Shown in pieces: positions 18,566-28,586 of a stretch of 64,000 nucleotides of DNA (positions within the stretch are counted from its first letter, which is position 1; each line of letters opens with the position of its first letter). The notes below the pieces were generated by a model. The model did not search any database and had not been told where the DNA came from. It saw only the letters and a program-made list of their open reading frames with translations. Location: assembly GCA_041821315.1 (NCBI GenBank), contig JBGUEO010000025.1, positions 9,176 through 73,175 on the forward strand, written 5' to 3'. The DNA comes from DIGJ01 sp041821315 (GTDB lineage Bacteria; Bacillota; Clostridia; Lachnospirales; Lachnospiraceae). The translations under genes and the position numbers were made by a program.

Positions 18566-18810
18566 AATATGAATTATATAATCAATAAAAGGAAAATACA
18601 AAAGAAATAAAGAATATCTCATATTTAATGAAAAGAATGAAACATATATGAAATAAAAAAGTAATAATTTTGAACAGTATTACACTTAAAACAAAAAAAT
18701 AACTTGTTTTGTGGTGTTATGCCAATAGAATAATGAAATGGAACCTTTTATAATTACATTATCAGAAAGTAAGACAATTATTAAATAAAATAATTCAGGA
18801 GGAATTTAGA

Positions 18811-19701
18811 ATGAAATTAGGATTTATTGGATTAGGAATTATGGGAAAACCAATGAGCAAAAATTTAGTAAAAGCTGGATATGAAGTAGTTGTATTTGAT
18901 TATAATCAGGCAGCAGTTGATGAAGTGGTTGCTGTTGGAGCAAAGGCAGCAAAAAGCGGAGCAGAGGTAGCATCTCAGGTTGATGCAATTATCACAATGG
19001 TTCCAAATTCACCACAGGTACGTGCAGTAGTGTTTGGAGAAGGTGGTATTGCAGAAACAGTTAAACCGGGAACAGTATTAATAGATATGAGTTCAATTGA
19101 TCCAGTTGAAAGTAAAAAAATCGGTGTTGACCTTGATAAAATTGGAGTAGAAATGCTAGATGCGCCGGTATCTGGTGGAGAGCCAAAAGCAATTGAAGGA
19201 ACATTATCTGTAATGGTTGGCGGTAAGAAAGAATTATTCGATAAATATTATGATATGTTAATGGTTATGGCTGGATCCGTTGTATATGTTGGTGAACTTG
19301 GTTCAGGTAACGTTGCAAAACTTGCTAATCAGATTGTAGTAGCTGTAAATATTGCTGGTGTTGCAGAAGCATTAACATTTGCTAAAAAAGCTGGAACTGA
19401 TCCAGAATTAGTATATCAAGCAATCCGTGGCGGACTTGCAGGTTCAACAGTTATGGATGCAAAAGCTCCAATGATGTTAGCTGGAAACTACAAACCTGGT
19501 TTTCGTATTGAACTTCATATCAAAGACTTAGGTAATGCATTAAATGCAGCACATGCAATTAGTTCTCCAGTTCCATTAACAGCACAGATGATGGAAATCA
19601 TGCAGTTCTTAAAATCTGAAGGATGCGAAAAAGATGATCATGACGCAATTGTTAAATATTATGAAAAAATTTCCGGAACAAGCATTGTAAAAGAAAAATA
19701 A
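18811..19701 (+). CDS. garR: 2-hydroxy-3-oxopropionate (tartronate semialdehyde) reductase
   Basis: 296-aa beta-hydroxyacid dehydrogenase that reduces tartronate semialdehyde to D-glycerate with NAD(P)H. The Rossmann motif GFIGLGIMGKPM is at ~4-15. The substrate-binding block DAPVSGGEPKAIEGTLSVMVGG lies at ~116-137, and the catalytic Lys region GSGNVAKLANQIVV at ~164-177. AGGAGG precedes the ATG. It is followed 46 bp later by a DHDPS-family lyase gene, giving the consecutive aldol-cleavage and reduction steps. 245 AT-rich bases without a gene precede it and presumably hold its promoter. Confidence 0.9.
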   Translation: MKLGFIGLGIMGKPMSKNLVKAGYEVVVFDYNQAAVDEVVAVGAKAAKSGAEVASQVDAIITMVPNSPQVRAVVFGEGGIAETVKPGTVLIDMSSIDPVESKKIGVDLDKIGVEMLDAPVSGGEPKAIEGTLSVMVGGKKELFDKYYDMLMVMAGSVVYVGELGSGNVAKLANQIVVAVNIAGVAEALTFAKKAGTDPELVYQAIRGGLAGSTVMDAKAPMMLAGNYKPGFRIELHIKDLGNALNAAHAISSPVPLTAQMMEIMQFLKSEGCEKDDHDAIVKYYEKISGTSIVKEK

Positions 19702-19747
19702 GAAATAGCAGTGCTATTTTAAAATTAAGAAAGAGAAGGAAACTAAT

Positions 19748-20644
19748 ATGAGTAATTTTATACCAAAGGGTATTATACCACCAATCGTAACTCCTTTTAC
19801 AAGTGATGGAAAAGTTGACTACGATAAATTAAGAGAAATGGTAGAGTTTCTTATTTCAAACGGCGTTCACGGATTGTTTCCGATGGGAACAACTGGGGAA
19901 TTTTACGCAGTATCGGATGAAGAATATAGAAAAATTTTAATGACTGTTAAGGAACAGGCAAATGGAAGAGTTGATATTTATGGTGGGGCCAGTCATATCA
20001 CAACACGTGGAGTTATACGTCTATTGAAAATATGTGAAGAAGTTGGTGTAGATGCAGTCTCTGTATTGACTCCAATGTTTGTTTCGCAAACACAGGATGA
20101 ATTATATGAATTTTATAAAACAGTTGCAGAAAGTACATATCTTCCAATTATTATGTATAACAACAAACCTAAGACAAATGTTACAATTGAGTCAGCAACA
20201 GTTGTGAAATTAGCTCAAATTGACAATATTATTGGTATAAAAGATAGTACTGGGGATATGACAAATGCAGCAGAATATATTCGTCTTACAAGAGACAATG
20301 ATGACTTTTATGTATTAATGGGTAGAGATACATTAATTCATGCAGCATTATGCTACGGAGCTGCGGGAGCAATTGCAAGCTGCGCAAATGTAGCACCAAG
20401 AGTATGCGTAGATATTTATGATAAATATATGGCTGGAGATATCAAAGGTTCTTTAGATGCACAGTTTCTGCTTGCGCCACTTCGTATTGCATGTGGAATG
20501 GGAACATTCCCTGCGGTAATTAAAGAAGGTTTAGAGCAGCAGGGAATTCATGTAGGGAAATGCTTGGATCCAATTGCAGAATTAAAACAAGAAGAAAAAG
20601 AAAAACTGCATAAGGTATTAGTGGATATGGGACTTGTATCCTAA
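19748..20644 (+). CDS. DHDPS/NAL-family aldolase, probable 5-keto-4-deoxyglucarate aldolase
   Basis: 298-aa Schiff-base TIM-barrel lyase of the dihydrodipicolinate synthase/N-acetylneuraminate lyase family. The pyruvate-binding motif GTTGEF (~43-48), conserved Tyr in IIMYNNKP (~135) and Schiff-base Lys in GIKDSTGD (~165) are present. Neighbouring genes encode tartronate-semialdehyde reductase and glycerate kinase, so cleavage of 5-keto-4-deoxyglucarate to pyruvate and tartronate semialdehyde is the likely reaction. Enterobacteria use the unrelated GarL. Alternative: 5-dehydro-4-deoxyglucarate dehydratase, but no ketoglutarate-semialdehyde dehydrogenase gene is seen. Confidence 0.8.
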   Translation: MSNFIPKGIIPPIVTPFTSDGKVDYDKLREMVEFLISNGVHGLFPMGTTGEFYAVSDEEYRKILMTVKEQANGRVDIYGGASHITTRGVIRLLKICEEVGVDAVSVLTPMFVSQTQDELYEFYKTVAESTYLPIIMYNNKPKTNVTIESATVVKLAQIDNIIGIKDSTGDMTNAAEYIRLTRDNDDFYVLMGRDTLIHAALCYGAAGAIASCANVAPRVCVDIYDKYMAGDIKGSLDAQFLLAPLRIACGMGTFPAVIKEGLEQQGIHVGKCLDPIAELKQEEKEKLHKVLVDMGLVS

Positions 20645-20656
20645 TTCTATTGCACC

Positions 20657-20697
20657 AACGGTCCTGTAACATATTTTGGTTGCAGGACTGTTTTTTT
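20657..20697 (+). terminator. Rho-independent terminator after the reductase/aldolase pair
   Basis: AACGGTCCTGTAAC (20657-20670) pairs with GGTTGCAGGACTGTT (around 20678-20692), followed by a run of seven T. Very strong, directly after the aldolase stop. The downstream regulator gene must have its own promoter. Confidence 0.9.
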
Positions 20698-20753
20698 GCA
20701 ACTATACTTAACTTATAATTGAAAAAGAATAGTTTAGCAGGAGGTTATAGAAA

Positions 20754-22637
20754 GTGGCAAAAATCAAGGTGTTAGTACCAAATCAGGAGATGTCAGAATA
20801 TACAAAAACAATCATAGCAGATGAAAATATTGAATCTTGTGAGGTAGAAGTAATTCGTACAGCAGATTCGGTACAGGCTGCAAGAAGATCAATTGAACAG
20901 GGAGCAGCAGTAATTGTTGCTAGAGGGCTTCAGGCTGCTTTGATTAAAGAATATACAAAGGTTCCATTAGTTGAGATTGCGCTTACGGGTCAAGAGTTAG
21001 GACTTTTGATTCAGCAGGCAAAAAAATTGGTGCACGGTAAAATACCAAAGGTTGCATTTATTGGTCACAATAGTATGTTTCCAGACACAAGTTATATGAA
21101 TGAAATTTTTCAGATAGATATGAAGGTATATAACGTTGAAGAGCATAGTATGATAGAACAACTTGTATCAGAGGCGATAGATAATAAAACAGACGTAATT
21201 ATCGGTGGCGAACGGGTTTTAAATATGGCTGCTAATTATAATGTTCAGACTTTGTTTTTAAATGCAAAAGAGGACTCCATTCGTGGTGCCTTACAGATCG
21301 CGAGAAAAGTTCTTTATACATCTCAGATTGAAAAAGAGAATCAAGCACAGTTCCTTACGGTACTGGATACTGTATACAATGGTGTTATACGTGTAGATGG
21401 AGAAAAGATGGTTACAGCAGTAAATCATATTGCTCAACTTTTTCTTAATAATAATGAAAAACACATGATTGCAAAACCATTAGAGAAAGTTGTTCCTGAG
21501 CTTGATACAGAGTACGTAGATAAGATTTTAGATGCCAAAAGAGATATATTAAACACAACCATTTTGCTTGGAAAAGAAAATTTTATGATTTCCATTGCAC
21601 CGATTGAAGTTGACGGTCAGGTTACAGGTGCAATTATTACAATGAATCGATTACAGGCTGCGCTTAAGGATAAGAAGGATAATATTCAGGATAACTTCTT
21701 TTCAGGCTATTTAACAGATGGTGATTTTAGTAAGATAGAAACAAAAAATAAAGCAATGAAGAACTGTATTGAACTTGCACGTATGTACGCATTGTCCTCT
21801 AGTCCGGTTATTATTTATGGCGAAATCGGAACTGAAAAAGAGATTTTTACACAGGGTATTCATAATAGTGGAGCTCAGAAAAATAGTCATTTTATTACGG
21901 TTAATTGTAGTGGTTTGACAGAGGCACAGCAGGTATCCATGTTGTTTGGTGATTTAGAACATATAGGTGCACTAAAACAGGCTGAATTGGGTACATTGGT
22001 GATTCGAGATATTGATGAACTTTGTCTAAGGTGTCAGTATCGTTTACTTCGTATTTTATCATATAAAAATTATATGAAAACAGATATCGAGGAAACCCCT
22101 GCGTTTGAAGTACGTATAATTGCAACATCAAGACAAGAACTAGGAAATAAAGTGAAAGAAGGCATTTTTCGCGCGGATTTATATTATATTCTTTGTGCAT
22201 TTTCATTGTATATACCACCATTACGTGAAAGAAAAGAAGATATTGCAATTCTTGTATTAAATTATGTTCGAAAATATAATCGTTTATATGCGAAACGAGT
22301 TGGACTTACTAACGGCGGGATGGAAGCAATCACAAATGGAGACTGGGAAGGAAATGCGTTACAGATAGAACGTTTTTGCGAGAGACTAGTATTAACTGCA
22401 CCAAAGCGAAATGTTGATGAAATAGTGATACATCAGATGATAACGGAGCTTTATCCAGTTCCACAAGAAATGAATAATCAAAAAATACTAACCCAGAGCA
22501 TGGAGACACCAGAGGCAGCTAAAATTCGTCAGCTTCTAAATGATAATAATGGAAGTAGACAAAAAACAGCAGGGGCAATGGGAATCAGTACAGCGACATT
22601 ATGGAGAAAAATGAAAAAATATGGTATTGCAGATTAG
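20754..22637 (+). CDS. PrpR-like regulator with degenerate sigma54-activator ATPase domain
   Basis: 627 aa, GTG start with AGGAGG 9 bp upstream. Apparent domains: PrpR_N-type sensor (~1-180), PAS-like (~195-310), AAA+ domain related to NtrC activators (~325-560) and a Fis-type helix-turn-helix (~590-625, SRQKTAGAMGISTATLWRKMKKYGI). Key ATPase features are lost. Walker A reads GEIGTEKE instead of GESGTGKE. The sigma54 loop GAFTGA is absent (DLEHIGALKQAELG in its place). Walker B reads LVIRDIDE, with Arg at the usual Asp, and DLYYRL has become DLYYIL. It probably regulates the surrounding sugar-acid genes without sigma54 remodelling (inference). Confidence 0.85.
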   Translation: MAKIKVLVPNQEMSEYTKTIIADENIESCEVEVIRTADSVQAARRSIEQGAAVIVARGLQAALIKEYTKVPLVEIALTGQELGLLIQQAKKLVHGKIPKVAFIGHNSMFPDTSYMNEIFQIDMKVYNVEEHSMIEQLVSEAIDNKTDVIIGGERVLNMAANYNVQTLFLNAKEDSIRGALQIARKVLYTSQIEKENQAQFLTVLDTVYNGVIRVDGEKMVTAVNHIAQLFLNNNEKHMIAKPLEKVVPELDTEYVDKILDAKRDILNTTILLGKENFMISIAPIEVDGQVTGAIITMNRLQAALKDKKDNIQDNFFSGYLTDGDFSKIETKNKAMKNCIELARMYALSSSPVIIYGEIGTEKEIFTQGIHNSGAQKNSHFITVNCSGLTEAQQVSMLFGDLEHIGALKQAELGTLVIRDIDELCLRCQYRLLRILSYKNYMKTDIEETPAFEVRIIATSRQELGNKVKEGIFRADLYYILCAFSLYIPPLRERKEDIAILVLNYVRKYNRLYAKRVGLTNGGMEAITNGDWEGNALQIERFCERLVLTAPKRNVDEIVIHQMITELYPVPQEMNNQKILTQSMETPEAAKIRQLLNDNNGSRQKTAGAMGISTATLWRKMKKYGIAD

Positions 22638-22665
22638 CTGAAATACTGAATACTGGGAGAAGAAT

Positions 22666-23793
22666 ATGAATGTAATGGTTTTAATTGATTCCTTTAAAGG
22701 AAGTCTGACTTCTATGGAAGCTGGTAATGCAGTAAAGGAAGGTATATTGAAGGTTCATCCTGACGCAGATGTGCAGGTACGTCCATTAGCGGATGGTGGA
22801 GAGGGGACTACAGATGCTCTGATTGAAGGACTTGGTGGCAACCGTGTGGAACTATCAGTGACAGGACCAATGGGAAATCAGGTTATAGCATATTATGGAA
22901 TCCTTGCTGACAAAACAACAGCAGTTATGGAAATGGCACAGGCCGCTGGAATCACATTAATAGATTCGGATAAAAAAAATCCGGGAATTGCAACGACTTA
23001 TGGTGTAGGCGAAATGATTAAAGATGCTATTAATAGAGGCTGCCGAAAATTTATAGTTGGAATTGGTGGGAGTGCAACAAATGATGGCGGTCTTGGTATG
23101 CTAAAAGCATTAGGTGCAAAATTCCTTACTGAAGATGGGTCTGATGTTGGAGAAGGTGCAGATGCACTTGGGAAAATTCATTTTGTAGCATTAGAGCGTT
23201 TAATGCCTGAATTAAAAAAATGTGATTTTCAAATTGCTTGTGATGTGAAAAATCCTCTTTATGGAGAGTCGGGTGCAACTTATATTTATGGAAAACAAAA
23301 AGGTGTAAATGAAAGCGATATGGCACGTGTAGATGCAAATATGAAGCATTATGCAAAGGTAACAGCAGAACGTATTGAAAAAGATTTTTCCAATGAAGAA
23401 GGTGCTGGAGCAGCGGGTGGAATGGGATTTGCATTTATCAGTTATTTGGGTGCAGAATTAGTACCAGGAATTGAATTGATTCTAGATGTCATTCATTTCC
23501 AAGAAGATATGAGAGCCATTGATATTGTTATCACAGGTGAAGGCCGTCTAGATTTGCAGACTGCAATGGGAAAAGCTCCAGTTGGTGTTGCAAAAGAAGC
23601 AAAAAAATACGAGTGTAAAGTTTTGGCATTTGCAGGTTCTGTTACAAAGGAAGCGATTGTGTGTAATGAGAACGGAATAGATGCATTTTTCCCAATTGTA
23701 CGTGGTGTGTGTACGTTAAAAGAAGCGATGGACCATGAAACAGCACGCACAAATCTGTCGGATACGGTAGAACAGGTATTTCGTTTATTATAG
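22666..23793 (+). CDS. garK: Glycerate 2-kinase
   Basis: 375-aa GlxK/GarK-type kinase making 2-phospho-D-glycerate from D-glycerate, the last step before glycolysis. Hallmarks: IDSFKGSLTSMEAG at the N-terminus (~7-20), PLADGGEGTTDAL (~41-53), GIGGSATNDGGLGML (~130-144), CDVKNPLYGESGAT (~191-204) and ITGEGRLDLQTAMGK (~288-302). Length is normal. It sits 28 bp after the PrpR-like regulator gene and is probably co-transcribed with it. Together with GarD, GudD, the aldolase and GarR it completes the aldarate pathway. Confidence 0.93.
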   Translation: MNVMVLIDSFKGSLTSMEAGNAVKEGILKVHPDADVQVRPLADGGEGTTDALIEGLGGNRVELSVTGPMGNQVIAYYGILADKTTAVMEMAQAAGITLIDSDKKNPGIATTYGVGEMIKDAINRGCRKFIVGIGGSATNDGGLGMLKALGAKFLTEDGSDVGEGADALGKIHFVALERLMPELKKCDFQIACDVKNPLYGESGATYIYGKQKGVNESDMARVDANMKHYAKVTAERIEKDFSNEEGAGAAGGMGFAFISYLGAELVPGIELILDVIHFQEDMRAIDIVITGEGRLDLQTAMGKAPVGVAKEAKKYECKVLAFAGSVTKEAIVCNENGIDAFFPIVRGVCTLKEAMDHETARTNLSDTVEQVFRLL

Positions 23794-23922
23794 TATAATA
23801 TTAGTTGTTTCTGGAAAATAAAATATCCGAATATTGTACATAGTGGGTATAAAAAGGTTGTTTTGGTATTGTATGTAATTGTATAAAATTAATTATTGTA
23901 ACGTGACAAGGAGAAGAAAATT

Positions 23923-25248
23923 GTGGCAAGAATTAACAAAATGGAAGTATACCCAGTAGCGGGTAAAGACTGTATGGAATTAAACTTAAGTGGGGCACAT
24001 GCACCATATTTTACAAGAAATGTTGTTGTTTTATATGATGAGAACGGAGAAATGGGTGTTGGTGAAGTCCCTGGTGGAGAAAAAATCACAAAAGCATTGG
24101 AAGAATGTATTTCAATTGTTGAAGGAACAAGAGTTGAAGAATATAAGAGCACCCTTTTAAAAGTAAAAAAACATCTTGACTCAAAAGGAGAAGAAGATGT
24201 AAGAGGAAATCAGACATTTGATTTACGCATAGGGGTACATGTTATTACAGCAATCGAAGCGCCTTGCCTTGATTTATTAGGAAAACAGTTAGGCGTTCCA
24301 GTTTGTGAATTAATTGGTGAAGGTCAACAAAGAGATAAAGTCCGTATGCTAAGTTACTTATTCTTTGTTGCAGATAGAAAGAAAACAGACTTACCCTATG
24401 ATGAAGAATTAGAATCTGATTGTGATTGGTATCGTTTAAGACATGAAGAAGCATTAACAGCAGATGCAATCGTAGCAATGGCAAAAGCAACGCAAAAAAA
24501 ATACGGCTTTACAGATTTCAAACTAAAAGGTGGAGTTTTACCAGGCAATGAAGAGATGGATATAATTCGTGCTTTGAAAAAAGAATTCCCGGATGCACGC
24601 ATTGATTTAGATCCAAATGGTGGATGGCTATTAGAGGAAGCGATTGAATACGTAAAAGGGATGCAAGGAATTTTAACTTATTGCGAAGATCCTTGTGGAG
24701 CAGAAGGCGTCTATTCAGGAAGAGAGATTATGAGTGAGTTTCGTAGAAGGACTGGATTCCCAACGGCTACAAATATGATAGCTACTGACTGGAGAGAGAT
24801 TGCACATTCCTTGGAGTCACAATCTGTTGATATTATTTTAGCAGATCCACATTTTTGGACTATGAGCGGTTCTGTACGTGTTGCACAGATGTGTAATGAT
24901 TTTGGATATACCTGGGGATCTCATTCAAATAATCATTTTGATATTTCACTTGCAATGTTCACACAGGTAGGAGCAGCTGTTCCAGGAAAATACAATGCTC
25001 TTGATACTCACTGGATCTGGCAGGAAGGTATAGAAAGATTAACAAAAGATCCTCTTCATATTGTAGACGGATGTGTTGAAGTACCAAAGAAACCAGGTCT
25101 TGGTATTGAAGTTGATATGGATCAAATTAGAAAGGCAAATCAACTTTACAAGGAGCACTGCCTTGGCGGAAGAGATGATTCGGTTGTAATGCAGTATCTG
25201 ATTCCTGGATGGAAGTTTAATTCTAAAAAACCATGCTTAGTGAGATAA
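23923..25248 (+). CDS. gudD: Glucarate dehydratase (enolase superfamily)
   Basis: 441-aa enolase-superfamily dehydratase converting D-glucarate to 5-keto-4-deoxyglucarate. Catalytic elements: KLKGG (~203), metal ligands in DPNGGW (~229), CEDPCG (~254) and TNMIATDW (~280), plus the general-base His in SHSNNHFD (~331-338). The length and the NNHFD pattern fit GudD better than other enolase-family sugar-acid dehydratases. GTG start with AAGGAG upstream. It is a second entry point to the same intermediate produced by GarD. A 129-bp gap separates it from garK. Confidence 0.9.
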   Translation: MARINKMEVYPVAGKDCMELNLSGAHAPYFTRNVVVLYDENGEMGVGEVPGGEKITKALEECISIVEGTRVEEYKSTLLKVKKHLDSKGEEDVRGNQTFDLRIGVHVITAIEAPCLDLLGKQLGVPVCELIGEGQQRDKVRMLSYLFFVADRKKTDLPYDEELESDCDWYRLRHEEALTADAIVAMAKATQKKYGFTDFKLKGGVLPGNEEMDIIRALKKEFPDARIDLDPNGGWLLEEAIEYVKGMQGILTYCEDPCGAEGVYSGREIMSEFRRRTGFPTATNMIATDWREIAHSLESQSVDIILADPHFWTMSGSVRVAQMCNDFGYTWGSHSNNHFDISLAMFTQVGAAVPGKYNALDTHWIWQEGIERLTKDPLHIVDGCVEVPKKPGLGIEVDMDQIRKANQLYKEHCLGGRDDSVVMQYLIPGWKFNSKKPCLVR

Positions 25249-25417
25249 TTAAAGCAGTAGAATACTAGTTGAATCTAGTGTATTGTTTAATCATCACAAA
25301 AAATAAAATCACTATTTAGGAGAATCTATTGTATTCAAAGTAATATCATGCTGACCTGCCTTAGACAAGATGTTATTTCGAGTTCAATCGCCACCTCTGA
25401 TATTGATGCTTATTAGT

Positions 25418-25472
25418 GCTAGGAACAGAAAAAAGACAGAGTGAGTGCCTCTGTCTTTTTTCTGTTCCTAGC
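25418..25472. terminator. Perfect 24-bp inverted repeat, bidirectional terminator
   Basis: GCTAGGAACAG(A)6GACAGAG (25418-25441) is exactly complementary to 25449-25472, with a 7-nt loop. The internal A6/T6 tracts give a T-rich end in either direction. It ends the sugar-acid region; the 508-bp gap 25249-25756 otherwise holds only the short ORF at 25598. Confidence 0.75.
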
Positions 25473-25597
25473 GGATAGGAGAAATCTATGTCGGGTCAGT
25501 CTGTGATTTCTTAAAATAATTTTTATTTAATTAAAATAAGTATATCAGAAGTATAATCATTGTGTTAAAATTTGCCGAGTTTTTAAGGAGTATTATA

Positions 25598-25687
25598 TTG
25601 AAAAGAAATAAGAAAAGTTATACAATTATATTAATTGTAGTATTCTGTTTTGTTGGAAGCACGCACCAAGATGTGAGGAAGTTATAA
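25598..25687 (+). pseudogene. Truncated signal-peptide-like ORF (29 codons)
   Basis: TTG start 4 bp after AAGGAG, reading KRNKKSYTIILIVVFCF (a charged start, then a hydrophobic core) and ending at TAA 25685. It looks like the first codons of a secreted or lipoprotein gene whose remainder is gone. Weak evidence. Confidence 0.3.
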
Positions 25688-25780
25688 CTGGTAAAATGTA
25701 GTTTATAATGAACTTCTTATTAAAATTAAAAGCACTACGGGAGCACCATAAAATATATGAAAATAGCAGGAGATAAAACG

Positions 25781-26818
25781 ATGGCAAATTTACAGTTAAA
25801 GAAATCAATATTAGAAGTAGTTGATAATCAGTTAAAGGATAATAATCCGGCTTGCACAAAAGATGTTTATGAAAAACTTCTGGATGCCGGTTATTCAAAG
25901 TCAGAGGCAAAGGACAAAATAGCTGCGGTAGTATTAACTGAAATCTATGATATTCTTAAGGTAGGAAAATCATTTGATGAAGCAAGATATCAAAGGAGTC
26001 TTGAGGAGATGCTTCAACAAAGCCTAGATTTTGAGGATAATCATCATATAGAAACAGAATGGGATGAATGGGACAAGCTTGTTCAGAATGGGTATGAGTG
26101 CATTGGCGAACAGAAATTAGAAGAAGGGCTGAATTTTTGGAAAGAAGCATGGTTGATATTTCAGTCTATTATGGAACAACAATACCAGATGATATCACTT
26201 CTTGGATTGATAGAAGAATTGGATTATATCTATGCAATAGATGGCTGGCTTCAGGATTATGAGATGGAACTTGGTAATGCCCAAAAATATGAGGAACGAA
26301 TTGCTTTTTGTCAAAAAATAATGGAGTTGTTTGACTGGCAAGACTATGATGACAGTTGTTTCCAGTGTGGAATAGGCGATTCTCTTTTCTATGAGGGAAA
26401 AAAGGAGGAGGCCTATAGCCATTATGAAAAATGGTTGGCAGAGGATCCGCAAAACAGTAATGGAATAAATGGGTTTTGCTGGATTCTTTTTGAAAATGGA
26501 GATGCAGAAAAAGCATACTCTGTGGTAAGAAGAGTAACTTGGGGTGTTTCTTGTAATGTAGATAATTCCATTCTTTTCATGCGAGCAAAACAACTAGCCG
26601 ACTATGTTGGAAAACCTGAAGAGGGTGAGTGGTATCAGCAGCAACTAGATAAATTAGAAGAATCATTCCAAAACTGGGAAATGAATGAGGATGACATTTT
26701 TGACGAATTTACCGCACCAAAGCAGATACCGGTTGTAAAAATGGAGAAGATATACCCCAATGATCCATGTCCATGTGGAAGTGGAAAGAAGTACAAAAAG
26801 TGTTGTGGGAGAAATTAG
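25781..26818 (+). CDS. TPR-like protein with C-terminal SEC-C zinc motif
   Basis: 345 aa from the chosen ATG, which has AGGAG 8 bp upstream; an ATG 24 bp earlier lacks one. An N-terminal helical DUF1841-like block (~1-75) precedes a helical, repeat-like middle rich in Trp, Glu and Tyr (~90-300). The C-terminus carries a perfect SEC-C motif PNDPCPCGSGKKYKKCC, a short zinc-binding element also found at the SecA tail. No enzyme activity is apparent. It starts a run of decayed genes and may be the intact survivor of an accessory cassette. Confidence 0.75.
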   Translation: MANLQLKKSILEVVDNQLKDNNPACTKDVYEKLLDAGYSKSEAKDKIAAVVLTEIYDILKVGKSFDEARYQRSLEEMLQQSLDFEDNHHIETEWDEWDKLVQNGYECIGEQKLEEGLNFWKEAWLIFQSIMEQQYQMISLLGLIEELDYIYAIDGWLQDYEMELGNAQKYEERIAFCQKIMELFDWQDYDDSCFQCGIGDSLFYEGKKEEAYSHYEKWLAEDPQNSNGINGFCWILFENGDAEKAYSVVRRVTWGVSCNVDNSILFMRAKQLADYVGKPEEGEWYQQQLDKLEESFQNWEMNEDDIFDEFTAPKQIPVVKMEKIYPNDPCPCGSGKKYKKCCGRN

Positions 26819-26927
26819 AGGTTCTTATATTACTTGAATTTGTGGAAGCATTTCAATAACATATATTACTAATTCCCTGGAAAAAGAAGATTCTGAAGAT
26901 AACTTAATGCTGAAAGGTGACAAATAG

Positions 26928-28538
26928 ATGAACTTATCAAATTTTTTGCATGCCGTTGATTCTTTATCACAATCAATGGAAAAGGAACAATTGACAACGT
27001 TTATGCATGATATTGCAAGAGTGCTTCCAGAGAATGCTCGTAATGATTTTTTGTACAGAATGCAGAAAAGTAAATCTGACAAAGATACTGATTAAGATCC
27101 GGAAGGAATTGGAGAAATAATAGAAGAAGCATGCGAATATGTACATAAATGTGTGGATAAAGCCTTGTATAAAGAAGGATATGGAATTTCTGAAATGCTA
27201 ATAGGCCTAAAAATTATGGTGGGCGGTGAATATCAGGATTATTCGAACGAACCACTTGTAATAGAAGAATTAGAGGGATATGATTTATCACAACTGAATT
27301 ATAAAATGTTGGTAACGGATGCCCTATATCTCACATATTGTGCAAACACGCTGGAAGATAGGTCAGATGCCTTGTACATTTTGATACAAAATGCAGAAGA
27401 AGATGTTTCACTGGAGATGATTATGCAGTGTGGTGATGAATTGCCAGAATTTGATGAATTTCTTCCAATTTGGGTGGATTATCTTGGTAATAAAAATTCG
27501 TATTTTGCACAGAGACTATTAGAGGAGGCAATGGAACTTTCGAATAATGCAGAAAACTTGCTTTCAAATGCACGGATCTATTATGAGCAACATCCTGGAT
27601 TATATGAAAAATACATGAAAGAAAATCGAGATAAAATTAGTTCAGAAGAAATGCTTTTAGTAGGGAAAGAGGCACTTGAACAAATAGATAAGAAGTATCT
27701 TGTGAGAAGTAGAATTGCTTTATTGATGGCAGATATTATTCTAAATGAAAATAGTGAAGTAACCAGAGCTGTTCAACAGTGTTGGCTGGAAGCATTTCGC
27801 TCTGATACACGTGTGGTTCCTTATCTTCGGATGATGATGGAATGCAATGATTTTTCTGTATGGAAAGAAGAATTGCAAAATATCAATCATAATATGTTGC
27901 AGAAGGGGAAGAGCCAAGATGTATTTTATTCTAATAAGGCGACTGATTTACGAGAGAATACATTAGATATTGAAAATGCTTATTTGATCGCATTGTTAAA
28001 TGGTGAATACAATTATGTAAAAGATCATGGAATGAATTATAAAGGTGCATTAGGATGGAGTTCATCCTATATGAAAAAGGGATTGGCTACATTTTTAATG
28101 ATTCTCACGAACACGGAGGAATTGTTAGAAGGTGGGAGGGCTATGATTGCGAGGATAGTATCCTCTAATACACTTGCAATAGGAGAATACAGACAAGGCA
28201 CTTCTGTTGAAATAAATGAAACGGATATGGAATGGTTTTGGAAGTGCCTTTGTAGATCTAAGCTGCTACACCCAATGACTGAAAGTGATCAGAAAATCTA
28301 TTTTGCATGGATCGAAAAACTTGTAAAAAAACGGGTAGACGGTATTATGGAAGGTAACCACAGAAATTATTATTTCGAATGTGCGGAATATATTGCGGCA
28401 TTAGGTGAAGTGATGGAGTCTAGGGGAGTCATAAATGGTAAACAAGTATTAATGCTCGAGTATAAACAGAATTATTCTAGGAGAAGTGCATTTCATAGAG
28501 AATTGATAGCTTGTGGTATGAAGGATAGACGTAAATAA
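26928..28538 (+). pseudogene. Unrecognised helical protein gene broken by an in-frame TAA
   Basis: ATG 26928 (AAAGG upstream) opens a 55-codon frame starting MNLSNFLHAVDSLSQSMEKE that stops at TAA 27093. The same frame continues with no upstream start (DPEGIGEIIEEACEYVHK) for 480 more codons to TAA 28536. Only a GTG at 27153 without a good ribosome site could restart it. Read through, the product is ~536 residues, acidic, alpha-helical, with a repeat-like feel and no known motif. A single nonsense mutation is the simplest view; a two-gene layout is possible. Family not recognised. Confidence 0.65.
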
Positions 28539-28586
28539 AAGATAGATGTAAATAAGAGAAATAATAGATATAAATATAGAGGCTAT

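Noticed and set aside
25598..25687. Functional small secreted peptide
   Set aside because: Possible in principle, but it ends abruptly after the hydrophobic core and lies in a region of broken genes; listed as a low-confidence relic.
27093..27095. Programmed stop-codon read-through
   Set aside because: No recoding signal is visible, and the neighbouring genes are clearly decaying; a plain nonsense mutation is simpler.
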